From NCBI RefSeq assembly GCF_025195085.2, contig NZ_JANAVY020000008.1, positions 1 through 64,000 of the forward strand: 64,000 bases of DNA, read 5' to 3'. A model generated the notes under the pieces. That model did no database searches. It was not told where the DNA came from and was given only the letters and a program-made list of their open reading frames with translations. Position 1 is the first letter of the stretch. Every line of letters starts with the position of its first letter. Both the position numbers and the translations under genes were made by a program. Shown piece by piece: positions 8,850 to 17,237 of this stretch. The stretch comes from Vibrio intestinalis. GTDB lineage: Bacteria; Pseudomonadota; Gammaproteobacteria; Enterobacterales; Vibrionaceae.

Positions 8850-9209
8850 ATGAAGTTTGTTCGTTGGTTTCTAGGCCGCATCATATTACTACTTAATTTC
8901 GTGTTTTCACCCCGCGGCATTAAGCGCTCTCCAGAGGCGCAGCAGCAAGTAGATAGCAAAGCGCAATCTCTCGCGCTTTATCAATTTGATGCTTGCCCTT
9001 TTTGTGTCAAAGTTCGCCGTGCGATGAAGCGCCAATCGGTCAATATCGAACTAAGAGACGCTAAAAACAACGCGACTCATCGCCAAGAGCTCGAACTTGG
9101 TGGAGGACGCATAAAAGTGCCGTGCTTAAGAATAGAATCTGAACAAGGCGTCGAATGGATGTATGAGTCATCCGATATCGTCGCTTACTTAGAAAAAGAG
9201 TTCGCCTAA
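8850..9209 (+). CDS. Membrane-anchored glutaredoxin-like protein
   Basis: A thiol-disulphide protein of 119 residues. Residues about 7-25 are a hydrophobic segment with basic flanks, predicted as an N-terminal membrane anchor with the rest in the cytoplasm. A glutaredoxin domain follows with the active site CPFC (about residues 49-52), the cis-proline loop KVPCLRI and a C-terminal SSDIVAYLEKEF helix. The ribosome site GAGG lies 8 bases upstream. It is transcribed alone, ending in a strong terminator. Confidence 0.85.
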   Translation: MKFVRWFLGRIILLLNFVFSPRGIKRSPEAQQQVDSKAQSLALYQFDACPFCVKVRRAMKRQSVNIELRDAKNNATHRQELELGGGRIKVPCLRIESEQGVEWMYESSDIVAYLEKEFA

Positions 9210-9214
9210 TGATT

Positions 9215-9245
9215 GCCCCTTACGTTCATCCGTAAGGGGCTTTTT
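9215..9245 (+). terminator. Intrinsic terminator
   Basis: The stem GCCCCTTACG/CGTAAGGGGC has a 6-base loop followed by T5. It ends the glutaredoxin gene. It also argues against an upstream start for the next gene, whose longer frame would run through this hairpin. Confidence 0.9.
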
Positions 9246-9275
9246 GTTTGTTTCGCCATTAGACAAGGAAGTGCT

Positions 9276-9893
9276 ATGACAGCGATACCACTCAACCTTC
9301 ATAAGCTCAAAGCCATTGTGTTTGATTTAGACAACACCTTGGTAAGCTCCAACATGGATTTTCAGTGGTTACGCAACCAAATCGGCTGCCCATCAGAACA
9401 AGACGTGCTTGATTTCGCCGATAACCTCTCCTGCCTAAATCAACGGGCAGATGCGAAACAAAAGATATTGCAACATGAACTGGATGACGCCGAAAGCTCT
9501 CACCCAATGCCTGGTTGTGAGCACTTACTTAGCTTCATTGCCGATAACGCCTTATACACCGCGATCATTACGCGAAATTGCGCTCAAGCAGCCAAAGCCA
9601 AAGTCGATGCCAATGCCCTAGAAATCGAGCGCATCATCAGCCGAGAGCATTACGCGCCAAAACCCGCACCGGATGCATTACTGGCATTGGTGGATGAATG
9701 GCAAATCCTGCCTAATGAAATGCTATATGTCGGGGACTACCTATACGATTTACAAGCGGCGTACAACGCGCTAATGCCTTCGTGTTTGGTCACTCATGGC
9801 AGGCAAACTTCATTTTCAAACCATGCATCATTAGTAGTTGACCACCTCACTGATTTACGTCAACTACTTGAATTTCAAGCATCGAACAACTAA
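9276..9893 (+). CDS. HAD-superfamily hydrolase
   Basis: A 205-residue haloacid dehalogenase-type phosphatase. Motif I is FDLDNTLV (DxDxT), motif II is ITRNC, the conserved lysine lies in HYAPKPAPD, and motif IV is YVGDYLYDL. A helical cap lies between motifs I and II. It resembles phosphoglycolate phosphatase/PpaX-like enzymes, but the substrate cannot be named. The start at 9276 is chosen for AAGGAA 8 bases upstream. Confidence 0.85.
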   Translation: MTAIPLNLHKLKAIVFDLDNTLVSSNMDFQWLRNQIGCPSEQDVLDFADNLSCLNQRADAKQKILQHELDDAESSHPMPGCEHLLSFIADNALYTAIITRNCAQAAKAKVDANALEIERIISREHYAPKPAPDALLALVDEWQILPNEMLYVGDYLYDLQAAYNALMPSCLVTHGRQTSFSNHASLVVDHLTDLRQLLEFQASNN

Positions 9894-9928
9894 ATAATGG
9901 TCATCGATAACTGTAGGAAGTAACCATA

Positions 9929-10552
9929 ATGTCTAATAAAAAAAGGGTTCTCGTTCTATACGCTCACCCATCTCAGCATCGCTCTGAGGTCAACCAACCT
10001 CTGTTTGAAGCCGCGCAAACTATCGATGGCGTCACTACCGTCGATTTGTACCGAGAGTATCCAAGCTACAACATCAACATAGACCGTGAGCAACAACGCT
10101 TACTCGACCATGATGTGATCATTTTTCAATTCCCTCTTTATTGGTACTCGACGCCAGCCATGCTGAAAGAATGGCAAGATCTGGTGCTGGAATATGGCTT
10201 TGCTTACGGCAGCAAAGGCACCGCTTTGAAAGGCAAAGGGTTCTTATGCGCGTTAACCGCAGGTGGCCGAGCGGACGCATACCAAACCGAGGGCTATAAC
10301 CATTTCACCATCCGCGAGCTATTACACCCGATTGAACAGATGGTGGCATTAACTGGCATGCGTTATATGGCGCCGCTGGCTCTATTTGGCGCGAGAACAG
10401 CCAAAGAGGATGGTCGTATCACACAACATGTTCAAAACTGGAAAAAGCTGCTGACGGCATTTGTTGATGACCAATTTGACTATAAACGCGCCTACGAAGT
10501 TGAAAAGCTTAATCCTTATCTCGACCAATTGATTAAAGGAGATAACGCATGA
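9929..10552 (+). CDS. KefF/KefG-type quinone oxidoreductase, Kef ancillary subunit
   Basis: A flavodoxin-fold NAD(P)H oxidoreductase (207 residues). It carries the early YAHPSQHRSEVN phosphate-binding loop, QFPLYWYSTPAMLKEW (the family signature near the active site) and LTAGGRADAY. Its stop overlaps the start of the antiporter gene (ATGA). This pairing is the hallmark of KefF/KefG, which bind and activate the glutathione-gated K+ efflux channel. The ribosome site AGGAAG is good. Whether it is KefF- or KefG-like is not decided here. Confidence 0.85.
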   Translation: MSNKKRVLVLYAHPSQHRSEVNQPLFEAAQTIDGVTTVDLYREYPSYNINIDREQQRLLDHDVIIFQFPLYWYSTPAMLKEWQDLVLEYGFAYGSKGTALKGKGFLCALTAGGRADAYQTEGYNHFTIRELLHPIEQMVALTGMRYMAPLALFGARTAKEDGRITQHVQNWKKLLTAFVDDQFDYKRAYEVEKLNPYLDQLIKGDNA

Positions 10553-12465
10553 CCAGTTACTTCTTACAAGCATTTATCTACTTAGTCGCGGCCGTTATCG
10601 CCGTTCCTATCGCTAAGCACCTTGGGCTAGGTTCAGTATTGGGCTACCTGATTGCCGGTGTGGTCATTGGCCCAATTATTGGCCTTGTCGGTGAAGAGAC
10701 GACCACCATTCAGCACTTTGCTGAGTTTGGCGTGGTAATGATGCTGTTCTTGGTCGGTTTAGAGCTCGAGCCAAAAATGCTGTGGAACATGCGCAACCGT
10801 CTACTGGGTTTAGGCGGCTTGCAAGTTGGCTTGACGACCGCAGCAGTAATGGGGATTGCATTAGCGTTCAATCAAGTCTGGACCATCGCATTAGCCATTG
10901 GTTTGATTTTTGCGCTCTCCTCTACCGCTATCGTATTACAGACCTTCAACGAGAAAGGATTAAGCCGCACTGAGGGGGGACAAAACGCCTTCTCTGTTTT
11001 GCTGTTCCAAGATATTGCAGTCATTCCTATGCTGGCCTTTATCCCGTTATTGGCCTTGCCTGAACTCGTCGAAAAAGCGCAAAGCGCAGCTGCTAGCGCC
11101 GCACACCATCATGAAGAACTGAGCTTAGTGGCCGGCCTACCGGGCTGGGCTTATGCCTTAGTCATCATCGCATCGGTAGTTGGCCTAGTAGTTGGTGGTC
11201 ACTTTTTAAGTCGCCCACTGTTTCGCTTTGTCGCCAGCTCTGGCTTAAGAGAAATTTTCACCGCAACTGCACTTATGTTGGTGGTCGGTATTGCGGCCCT
11301 AATGAGCCTGGTTGGCCTATCGCCAGCGCTCGGTACTTTCCTTGCGGGTGTGGTATTGGCCAACAGTGAATTCCGCCACGAGCTTGAGTCCAACATTGAC
11401 CCATTCAAAGGGTTATTGCTCGGGCTATTTTTCATTACCGTTGGCGCGGGAATTAACTTCGGCATCCTATTTGGTGACTTCTTCTTAATTATCGGTCTCA
11501 CGCTGGGTGTGATGATTTTGAAAGGTATCGTGTTGTACATCCTAGCGCTGATTTTCCGCATCAAAGGCAGCAATCGTTGGTTGTTTACCCTCAGCCTTGC
11601 CCAAGCTGGTGAATTTGGTTTTGTTCTGTTGAGCTTTACCACTCAGCAACATGTTATCCCACCAGAGATCGCACAAACCTTAGCACTGGTTGTAGCGCTG
11701 TCGATGTTCCTCACTCCGGGGCTATTTATCCTCTACGATAAGGTGATCTTGCCACGCTTCCAGCAAGCGTCTAATCAAGGCGAGGCGGATGAGATTGACG
11801 AGCAAGGTACGGTTATTATTGCGGGCATTGGTCGTTTTGGCCAAATCGTTAACCGCCTATTGGTTGCCAATGGCGTAAAAACAGTAGTGCTGGATCATCA
11901 GGCCGATCAAGTTAATATTGTTCGCCAAATCAATACTAAAGCTTACTTTGGTGATGCGACTCGTCCTGACCTCCTTCACACCGCAGGTATTGAAGAAGCG
12001 TCAATGATCGTGGTCGCGATGGATAACCGAGATACCACACTGGAGCTGGTCAAATACGTTAAACACACTTATCCGAAGGTTAAGATTCTCGCACGCGCCT
12101 TTGACCGCGGCGACGGTTACTTACTTCGCCAAGCAGGCGCAGACATTATTGAATCGGAAACCTATCACTCAGCACTAGAGCTTGGCTCCCATGCGCTGCG
12201 TGAACTAGGCCATCATCCATTCTTGGTTGAACAGCAGAAAACCAACTATAAAAAAGTGGAAGATAAGAAGTCTGATATGCTTTATCAAGCGTGGCTGGAT
12301 GACTCAGAAGGCGAGCGTTTTGATAATAACTATCGCAAGCTATTCATGCACTTAGAAGAACAGATCAAGCTGGCGCTCACCACGGATAGAGCAGATAAAC
12401 ATAATAGTGATGAACGGGGTTGGACACCGCCACCAAAAGGGTACGCGGAGGATTTTGACGAGTAG
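10549..12465 (+). CDS. KefB/KefC-type K+:proton antiporter
   Basis: A CPA2-family transporter of 638 residues. About a dozen membrane helices occupy residues 1-385, including the GLELEPKMLW and LAGVVLANSEFRHELE motifs of Kef proteins. A cytoplasmic RCK/KTN domain follows, with the dinucleotide fold GIGRFGQIV and RAFDRGDGYLLRQAGAD. A charged tail completes it. Such systems release K+ in exchange for protons when glutathione adducts form, acidifying the cytoplasm for protection against electrophiles. It is co-translated with the ancillary oxidoreductase, and a terminator lies at 12532. Confidence 0.9.
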   Translation: MTSYFLQAFIYLVAAVIAVPIAKHLGLGSVLGYLIAGVVIGPIIGLVGEETTTIQHFAEFGVVMMLFLVGLELEPKMLWNMRNRLLGLGGLQVGLTTAAVMGIALAFNQVWTIALAIGLIFALSSTAIVLQTFNEKGLSRTEGGQNAFSVLLFQDIAVIPMLAFIPLLALPELVEKAQSAAASAAHHHEELSLVAGLPGWAYALVIIASVVGLVVGGHFLSRPLFRFVASSGLREIFTATALMLVVGIAALMSLVGLSPALGTFLAGVVLANSEFRHELESNIDPFKGLLLGLFFITVGAGINFGILFGDFFLIIGLTLGVMILKGIVLYILALIFRIKGSNRWLFTLSLAQAGEFGFVLLSFTTQQHVIPPEIAQTLALVVALSMFLTPGLFILYDKVILPRFQQASNQGEADEIDEQGTVIIAGIGRFGQIVNRLLVANGVKTVVLDHQADQVNIVRQINTKAYFGDATRPDLLHTAGIEEASMIVVAMDNRDTTLELVKYVKHTYPKVKILARAFDRGDGYLLRQAGADIIESETYHSALELGSHALRELGHHPFLVEQQKTNYKKVEDKKSDMLYQAWLDDSEGERFDNNYRKLFMHLEEQIKLALTTDRADKHNSDERGWTPPPKGYAEDFDE

Positions 12466-12531
12466 ACCTGCTCGAATATTACTCGCATTCACTCTGTGAT
12501 CCGTTACACTATTAACAATTCCAATATGATT

Positions 12532-12563
12532 AGCCGAGGGTATCACTACCCTCGGCTTTGTTT
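12532..12563 (+). terminator. Terminator of the kef operon
   Basis: The stem AGCCGAGGGTA/TACCCTCGGCT has a 4-base loop followed by TTGTTTT. Confidence 0.85.
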
Positions 12564-12582
12564 TCTAAGCAAATAAGTTTCC

Positions 12583-13917
12583 ATGACAAAAAATACTCCA
12601 TCTTTAGCTAAGCAGTTGTTCAATATGACATGGCCAATGCTGTTTGGTGTGCTCTCTCTAATGAGTTTTCAGCTTGTAGATAGTGCCTTCATCGGTCAGC
12701 TTGGCGTTCTGCCGCTTGCGGTTCAGGGTTTCACTTTGCCGATTCAAATGGTGATCATTGGCCTGCAAGTTGGCTTAGGTATCGCGACAACAGCAGTAAT
12801 AGCTAAAGCCATTGGCGCGAATCAAACTCGCTACGCACAGCAATTGGGCGGGCTTGTTATTGCTATGGGCTCGGTGGGTGTCGCACTATTTGGGGTATTG
12901 TTATACCTCATTCGCGAGCCTATTTTACTGCTGCTTAGTGCGCCTGAAAGCGTGCTACCGATTGTCGAAAGCTACTGGATTTATTGGCTAGTCAGCTCAT
13001 GGACGGGAGCGCTACTCTACTTCTTATATAGCGTGTGTCGCGCTAATGGTAATACCATGTTGCCCGGAGCGATGATGATGATCACTAGCGTGCTTAACCT
13101 GATCCTTGATCCTATTTTCATCTTCACTTTCGATCTCGGTATTAATGGCGCAGCTATCGCAACCATTTTGGCATTTGGTATCGGTATTTTAATTGTCGCA
13201 CCCAAAGTCACCGCAAAACAATGGATGAGCTTTGATTGGAGCGATCTCGACGTGGCAAAGAGTCTACGTTCTATCGGTAACATCATGGGGCCTGCGATGA
13301 TCAGCCAATTGCTACCGCCGCTCTCTTCGATGCTAGCGACCAAACTGTTAGCGGGTTATGGCACAGCGGCCGTCGCAGCATGGGCACTTGGCTCTCGCTA
13401 CGAGTTCTTTGCCATTGTCTCTGTACTTGCGCTCACTATGTCGATGCCACCGATGGTTGGCCGTATGCTCGGCGCGCAAAAGCTTGATGATATTCGTCAC
13501 TTAGTCTCTATCGCCTGTAAATTTGTGCTTGGTTCGCAATTACTCATCGCGGCGATCACTTGGTTATCTAGCGACCTTCTTGCCACCGTGATGACCAGTG
13601 AACAGCAGGTAAAACAAATCCTAACTTGGCACTTGATGATTGTGCCGATGAGCTTAGGCCCACTCGGTATTTGTATGCTGATGGTGTCAATCAACAATGC
13701 GCTAGGCAAATCCTACACTGCGCTGACTATCTCAGCTTTGCGCTTGTTCGTGTTCTTTTTACCCTGTCTTTGGGTAGGTTCATGGCTAGGCGGCCTACAA
13801 GGGTTATTCTGGGGTGCATTAGCGGGTAATATTTTGGCTGGTTTGAGCGCATGGCTGATGTACCAACGCGCCTTTAAGCAGGTTGAACAAAGAATTGAAA
13901 ACAATCAAACGAACTAA
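12583..13917 (+). CDS. MATE family efflux transporter
   Basis: A 444-residue multidrug and toxin extrusion type carrier with twelve predicted helices in two halves. The N-terminal half contains PMLFGVLSLMSFQLVDSAFIGQLG, a typical MATE opening, and ANTTAVIAK-like segments; the second half repeats the fold from about residue 230. Such carriers expel cationic compounds using Na+ or H+. The gene is monocistronic after the kef terminator. The ribosome site is weak. Confidence 0.9.
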   Translation: MTKNTPSLAKQLFNMTWPMLFGVLSLMSFQLVDSAFIGQLGVLPLAVQGFTLPIQMVIIGLQVGLGIATTAVIAKAIGANQTRYAQQLGGLVIAMGSVGVALFGVLLYLIREPILLLLSAPESVLPIVESYWIYWLVSSWTGALLYFLYSVCRANGNTMLPGAMMMITSVLNLILDPIFIFTFDLGINGAAIATILAFGIGILIVAPKVTAKQWMSFDWSDLDVAKSLRSIGNIMGPAMISQLLPPLSSMLATKLLAGYGTAAVAAWALGSRYEFFAIVSVLALTMSMPPMVGRMLGAQKLDDIRHLVSIACKFVLGSQLLIAAITWLSSDLLATVMTSEQQVKQILTWHLMIVPMSLGPLGICMLMVSINNALGKSYTALTISALRLFVFFLPCLWVGSWLGGLQGLFWGALAGNILAGLSAWLMYQRAFKQVEQRIENNQTN

Positions 13918-13990
13918 CATAAGTTGCACATACCTTGCACAAAGTTTAAGCAATTGTTACTCTCAATATTCACTTTAAGGAATATTATTT

Positions 13991-14050
13991 ATGTTTACCT
14001 ACCAAATCAACGCTCTATGGCTCCTACTAGTTATGCCTCTTAGCCGGTAG
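13991..14050 (+). CDS. Candidate regulatory leader peptide
   Basis: A 19-codon frame, MFTYQINALWLLLVMPLSR, with a proper ribosome site (AAGGA, 8 bases before ATG). It lies in the 216-base gap before the DMT exporter gene. Its start and stop codons fall in the two arms of an 11-bp inverted repeat (13993-14003 and 14046-14056), and a 10-bp hairpin follows at 14061-14087. The hydrophobic core followed by MPLSR is the sort of nascent chain that could stall a ribosome. The peptide is not one I recognise. The coding call rests on ribosome site and structure only. Confidence 0.5.
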   Translation: MFTYQINALWLLLVMPLSR

Positions 14051-14056
14051 GTAAAC
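13993..14056 (+). promoter_or_regulatory. Leader stem enclosing the small ORF
   Basis: GTTTACCTACC (13993-14003) pairs perfectly with GGTAGGTAAAC (14046-14056). Translation of the leader ORF would melt both arms, so ribosome position would control this fold. Confidence 0.55.
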
Positions 14057-14060
14057 CTAT

Positions 14061-14087
14061 GTCTGGCTACGAGATATGTAGCCAGAC
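14061..14087 (+). promoter_or_regulatory. Second leader hairpin upstream of DMT exporter
   Basis: The stem GTCTGGCTAC/GTAGCCAGAC is a perfect 10-bp pairing with a 7-base loop. It has no T-run, so it is not a standard terminator. It ends 46 bases before the exporter start. Confidence 0.5.
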
Positions 14088-14133
14088 CATACATTTCACT
14101 CGTAGCCTTTAACCCTCAACAGGAAACGTGTGA

Positions 14134-15063
14134 ATGGAAAAACCGTCTCAAACCACCACTTATCGCTACAGCTCAATATTTACCGATCACCAATTGGGAA
14201 TTGTCTTTGCTTTGATTGGCTGTTTACTGTTCTCTCTAAAACCCATTTTGGTCAAACTCGCCTATCAACATGGTGCCGATGTCACTGCGATCATGACACT
14301 CCGAGCGGCCAGTTCACTCCCCGTTTACCTTATCACCCTAATTTGGCTCGCTAGACAAAGCAGCAACCGTGAGAAAATTAAGCAGTCAGGCATAAAAGCA
14401 GCCCTAATTGGTGTGCTTGGCTATTACGTGGCGAGCTTTCTCGATATTACTGCGCTTGAATACATTTCAGCCCAGTTAGAGCGTTTGCTTATCTTCTTGT
14501 TTCCCTCTTTTGTGGTGCTTATCAGTTGGATCGCTTTTGGCCAAAAGCCAAGTAAAACGGTCGTTGTTGCCACATTACTTGGCTATGGCGGAATCGCATT
14601 AATCATTAGTCACGATCTTAAAACCTTTGGCTCTGACGTCGGGGTAGGCGCGTTATTTGCGATCGGCTCCGCTTTGGTGTTCGCCATTTACTTAGTGGCA
14701 AGCAAGCCTCTCATAGGTCAACTTGGTAGCTCACTGTTTACCAGTATTGGAATGGGCAGCGCAGGTGTGGCGATTTTGATTCATCTGCTGATCAGTGACA
14801 CTGACATATCGAATTGGTCAATCGAGCTTATTGGACTTGGCATTTTCCTAGGTGTTTTTTGCACTGTTTTGCCCTCTTATTTTGTTGCGGCGGCAATGGC
14901 GAGGCTTTCACCGACGGAGCTAAGCTTATCCAACAACATCGGCCCCGCAGTGACAGCCGTAGCTGCCGTTTTAGTGCTCGATGAAGTCTTCACGATTTGG
15001 CACGCATTGGGGATGATTTTGGTTATATTCTCAGTGGTTATGATTAATCGCACAAAAAACTAA
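14134..15063 (+). CDS. DMT (EamA) family exporter behind a leader ORF
   Basis: A drug/metabolite transporter of 309 residues with ten predicted helices in two EamA repeats (about 20-155 and 170-305). ITALEYISAQLERLLIFLFPSFVVL marks the end of the first repeat and LSPTELSLSNNIGPAVTAVAAV the second. EamA proteins commonly export amino acids or related metabolites; the substrate here is unknown. The ribosome site AGGA lies 8 bases before the ATG. The leader ORF and hairpins upstream suggest translation-dependent control. Confidence 0.85.
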   Translation: MEKPSQTTTYRYSSIFTDHQLGIVFALIGCLLFSLKPILVKLAYQHGADVTAIMTLRAASSLPVYLITLIWLARQSSNREKIKQSGIKAALIGVLGYYVASFLDITALEYISAQLERLLIFLFPSFVVLISWIAFGQKPSKTVVVATLLGYGGIALIISHDLKTFGSDVGVGALFAIGSALVFAIYLVASKPLIGQLGSSLFTSIGMGSAGVAILIHLLISDTDISNWSIELIGLGIFLGVFCTVLPSYFVAAAMARLSPTELSLSNNIGPAVTAVAAVLVLDEVFTIWHALGMILVIFSVVMINRTKN

Positions 15064-15133
15064 GGTAGCTGACCAGAAAAGGCAGTATGATTTCGCGAAC
15101 TATTATTGCGATATTCAACCTTAAATCGATTAT

Positions 15134-16021
15134 ATGACACCCAATCATCACCCAATTCAAGGGGCAAGCTGGATGCTCGGCGCTGGCTTGGCCTTTGCTA
15201 TCGTTAACAGTTTGGCTCAAGTTGCCAGTATTAATTATGGCTTGTCATCAACCACCGTGGCATTAGTGCAATATGCCGTCGCTCTTGTGGTTATCTTGCC
15301 TTACCTCAAAACACTCGGCATTCGAAAATCACTCAAAACCCAACACCTTGGCTTGCACGTTTTCCGCGTGTTTTTATCGGTGATTGGTATTCAGCTTTGG
15401 TTGTGGGCTTTGGCTTACCCTGTGCCTATTTGGCAAGGCATCGCACTGCTAATGACCTCACCACTATTTGCCACAATTGGCTCAGGCTTATTTCTTAAAG
15501 AGAAAGTCGGTATCGCGCGTTGGGGAGCAACTCTAACAGGCTTTATTGGCGCCATGATCATCTTAGAGCCGTGGGCTGACGAATTTAACTGGGCCACTTT
15601 ATTACCGGTTGGCGCCGCGTTCTTCTGGGCTTGTTACTCACTGATGGTGAAAAAGCTCTCCTCAGACGATTCGCCTTCAACCATGGTGGTTTACTTACTC
15701 ATTCTGATCACGCCCTTTAATATTTTGCTCGCGCTACCAGACTGGCAAACACCAAGCGGCGCGTCGTTGTGGGGTATTTTACTGGCTGCTGGCGTGGCTA
15801 CCGCTTTCGCTCAATGGGCAATCGTAAAAGCGTATTCGGTCGCGGATGCTTCATTTGTTCAGCCATTCGACCACGCGAAATTGCCTCTTAACGTTCTCGC
15901 AGGCTGGCTAGTATTCAGTTGGGTGCCGCCTGGTAGGCTATGGCTTGGAGCCATCATCATTATTGGCTCGGTCGCATTTATTACTCAATGGGAAAGTAAA
16001 AAAGCGCGCTCTGTGAAATAA
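15134..16021 (+). CDS. DMT (EamA) family transporter
   Basis: A second drug/metabolite transporter (295 residues, ten helices) 70 bases after the first. It differs clearly in sequence, so it is not a recent duplicate. The first repeat ends near FLKEKVGIARWGATLTGFIGAMIILEP, and the second contains GVATAFAQWAIVKAYSVADASFVQPFD, both typical of EamA/RhaT-like exporters. The substrate is unknown. No terminator is seen between the two, so co-transcription is possible. Confidence 0.85.
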   Translation: MTPNHHPIQGASWMLGAGLAFAIVNSLAQVASINYGLSSTTVALVQYAVALVVILPYLKTLGIRKSLKTQHLGLHVFRVFLSVIGIQLWLWALAYPVPIWQGIALLMTSPLFATIGSGLFLKEKVGIARWGATLTGFIGAMIILEPWADEFNWATLLPVGAAFFWACYSLMVKKLSSDDSPSTMVVYLLILITPFNILLALPDWQTPSGASLWGILLAAGVATAFAQWAIVKAYSVADASFVQPFDHAKLPLNVLAGWLVFSWVPPGRLWLGAIIIIGSVAFITQWESKKARSVK

Positions 16022-16151
16022 AATGCGCATCCTTCCGTTCTTATTGTTTATACCAGCCTGACGAAAATGACGATTCAGATTGGTAATAACTTGGAAAATA
16101 AGTGATTCATTACTTAATCTGATAATAACGGAACGTTGCGGGGATAAGACT

Positions 16152-16763
16152 ATGACAAAACCAATCAAAATTACGCTTTATCGTTGGGCAGGCAGTTGGG
16201 GACCTTTTAAGGTCAATATCCCTTGTGGTGAGTGCACACTGACTAAAGATATCCTACAAGATACCTTTGATAATGAGCTGGCCGATGTTCCTGTCGAGTT
16301 AGAAGTAAAAGATTGGTTATCCCATTGGTGGGAGCCTTTGAAGCTAGGTTCGTGGCATGCACCGATTCTCGTGGTTGAAGGCAAGGTAGTCAGCCAAGGG
16401 GAAGCGCTCAATCGTGGTGTTTTGGTTCAATCCGTTATCCAAGAGTGGACCAAGCGCGACACATTAAAAGGCAATATTGTCTACGGCAAAGCGACCTGCC
16501 CTTACTGCGTAAAAGCGAAAAAGATGCTCAACGATGCAGGGATCGATTTCGAGTACCACGACGTTGTGAAAGACAGCGCGGCGCTTTATCGTATGATCCC
16601 TGAGGTGAAGGCAATCATTGGGATGAAAACCCCTGTCACCGTGCCGCAAATTTGGCTTGATGGACAATACATCGGCGGCGCGGATAACTTGCAAGCATGG
16701 CTTGAAGAGAAAGGGGTCAACCAAGTACCTGATAACGTAGTTAACCTAGAAGCCAACAGCTGA
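16152..16763 (+). CDS. Two-domain glutaredoxin (CGEC plus CPYC)
   Basis: A 203-residue protein with two thioredoxin-like parts. The N-terminal half (about 1-100) begins with a strand, LYRWAGSWGPFKVNIPCGEC, holding a CxxC pair at about residues 25-28; a cis-proline candidate lies in WHAPILVV. The C-terminal half is a clear glutaredoxin with GKATCPYCVKAKKML, TVPQIWLDG and GGADNLQAW (glutathione-binding motifs). The start at 16152 is taken as the first ATG that fits the domain. It is monocistronic with its own terminator. Two CxxC centres in one chain suggest internal electron relay. Confidence 0.8.
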   Translation: MTKPIKITLYRWAGSWGPFKVNIPCGECTLTKDILQDTFDNELADVPVELEVKDWLSHWWEPLKLGSWHAPILVVEGKVVSQGEALNRGVLVQSVIQEWTKRDTLKGNIVYGKATCPYCVKAKKMLNDAGIDFEYHDVVKDSAALYRMIPEVKAIIGMKTPVTVPQIWLDGQYIGGADNLQAWLEEKGVNQVPDNVVNLEANS

Positions 16764-16766
16764 TAC

Positions 16767-16800
16767 AAAAAAGCCCTAACCATTTGCTTAGGGCTTTTTT
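16767..16800. terminator. Bidirectional terminator
   Basis: The stem AAAAAAGCCCTAA/TTAGGGCTTTTTT lies between the convergent glutaredoxin gene and the gene at 16813. Confidence 0.9.
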
Positions 16801-16812
16801 CAATCGCATCAA

Positions 16813-17163
16813 TTACGAGCGCTTTGGCTGCTGGTAAGTTTTACCTGCCGCTTGATAGGTATCTTTACGCTTCACTTCAAACATCGCATCAAAGAACCAA
16901 GCAACGAATTTAATAACGTCGTCGCCTTCATTCATAACATGCTCAACAAACTCTTCTTGTTCGCCTTGCTCGTTAGTTAGCGTAGATACGTGATAAATGC
17001 GCTGCTCACCTTCAACTTCTGCCAAAGCAAACTGACCAGTAAGTGAATTTGCCGCTTCTGCGACTTCTTGATCTTCACTGCTTTTAAGAATCTCTAGCGC
17101 TTGTGGTAAAGCCGGTTGCTCACAAAGTTGCTTTACTAGCGTTTCAAACTGTTTGTGTTCCAT
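16813..17163 (-). CDS. Conserved-looking hypothetical protein
   Basis: A 116-residue acidic, soluble protein I do not recognise. The N-terminal half is helical (EHKQFETLVKQLCEQ, ALEILKSSED); the second half is predicted beta-rich, then KFVAWFFDAMFEVKRKDTYQAAG. There is no signal peptide or known motif. The ribosome site AAAAGG precedes the ATG by about 10 bases. It stands alone between the terminator and the MFS gene. Confidence 0.65.
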   Translation of the reverse strand: MEHKQFETLVKQLCEQPALPQALEILKSSEDQEVAEAANSLTGQFALAEVEGEQRIYHVSTLTNEQGEQEEFVEHVMNEGDDVIKFVAWFFDAMFEVKRKDTYQAAGKTYQQPKRS

Positions 17164-17237
17164 GGACTGACCTTTTCTGGTTCACTCAAATTACTGGCGC
17201 GCATTGTACAACGAACTGCTTCAATTGAGGCAATAAA

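Noticed and set aside
9213..9275. Upstream start for the HAD hydrolase gene
   Set aside because: The extra 21 residues would be read through a strong terminator hairpin. The ATG at 9276 has a good ribosome site.
11199..11642. Long open frame on the minus strand inside the kef antiporter gene
   Set aside because: A shadow of a strongly supported gene: no ribosome site, composition typical of antisense reading of membrane helices.
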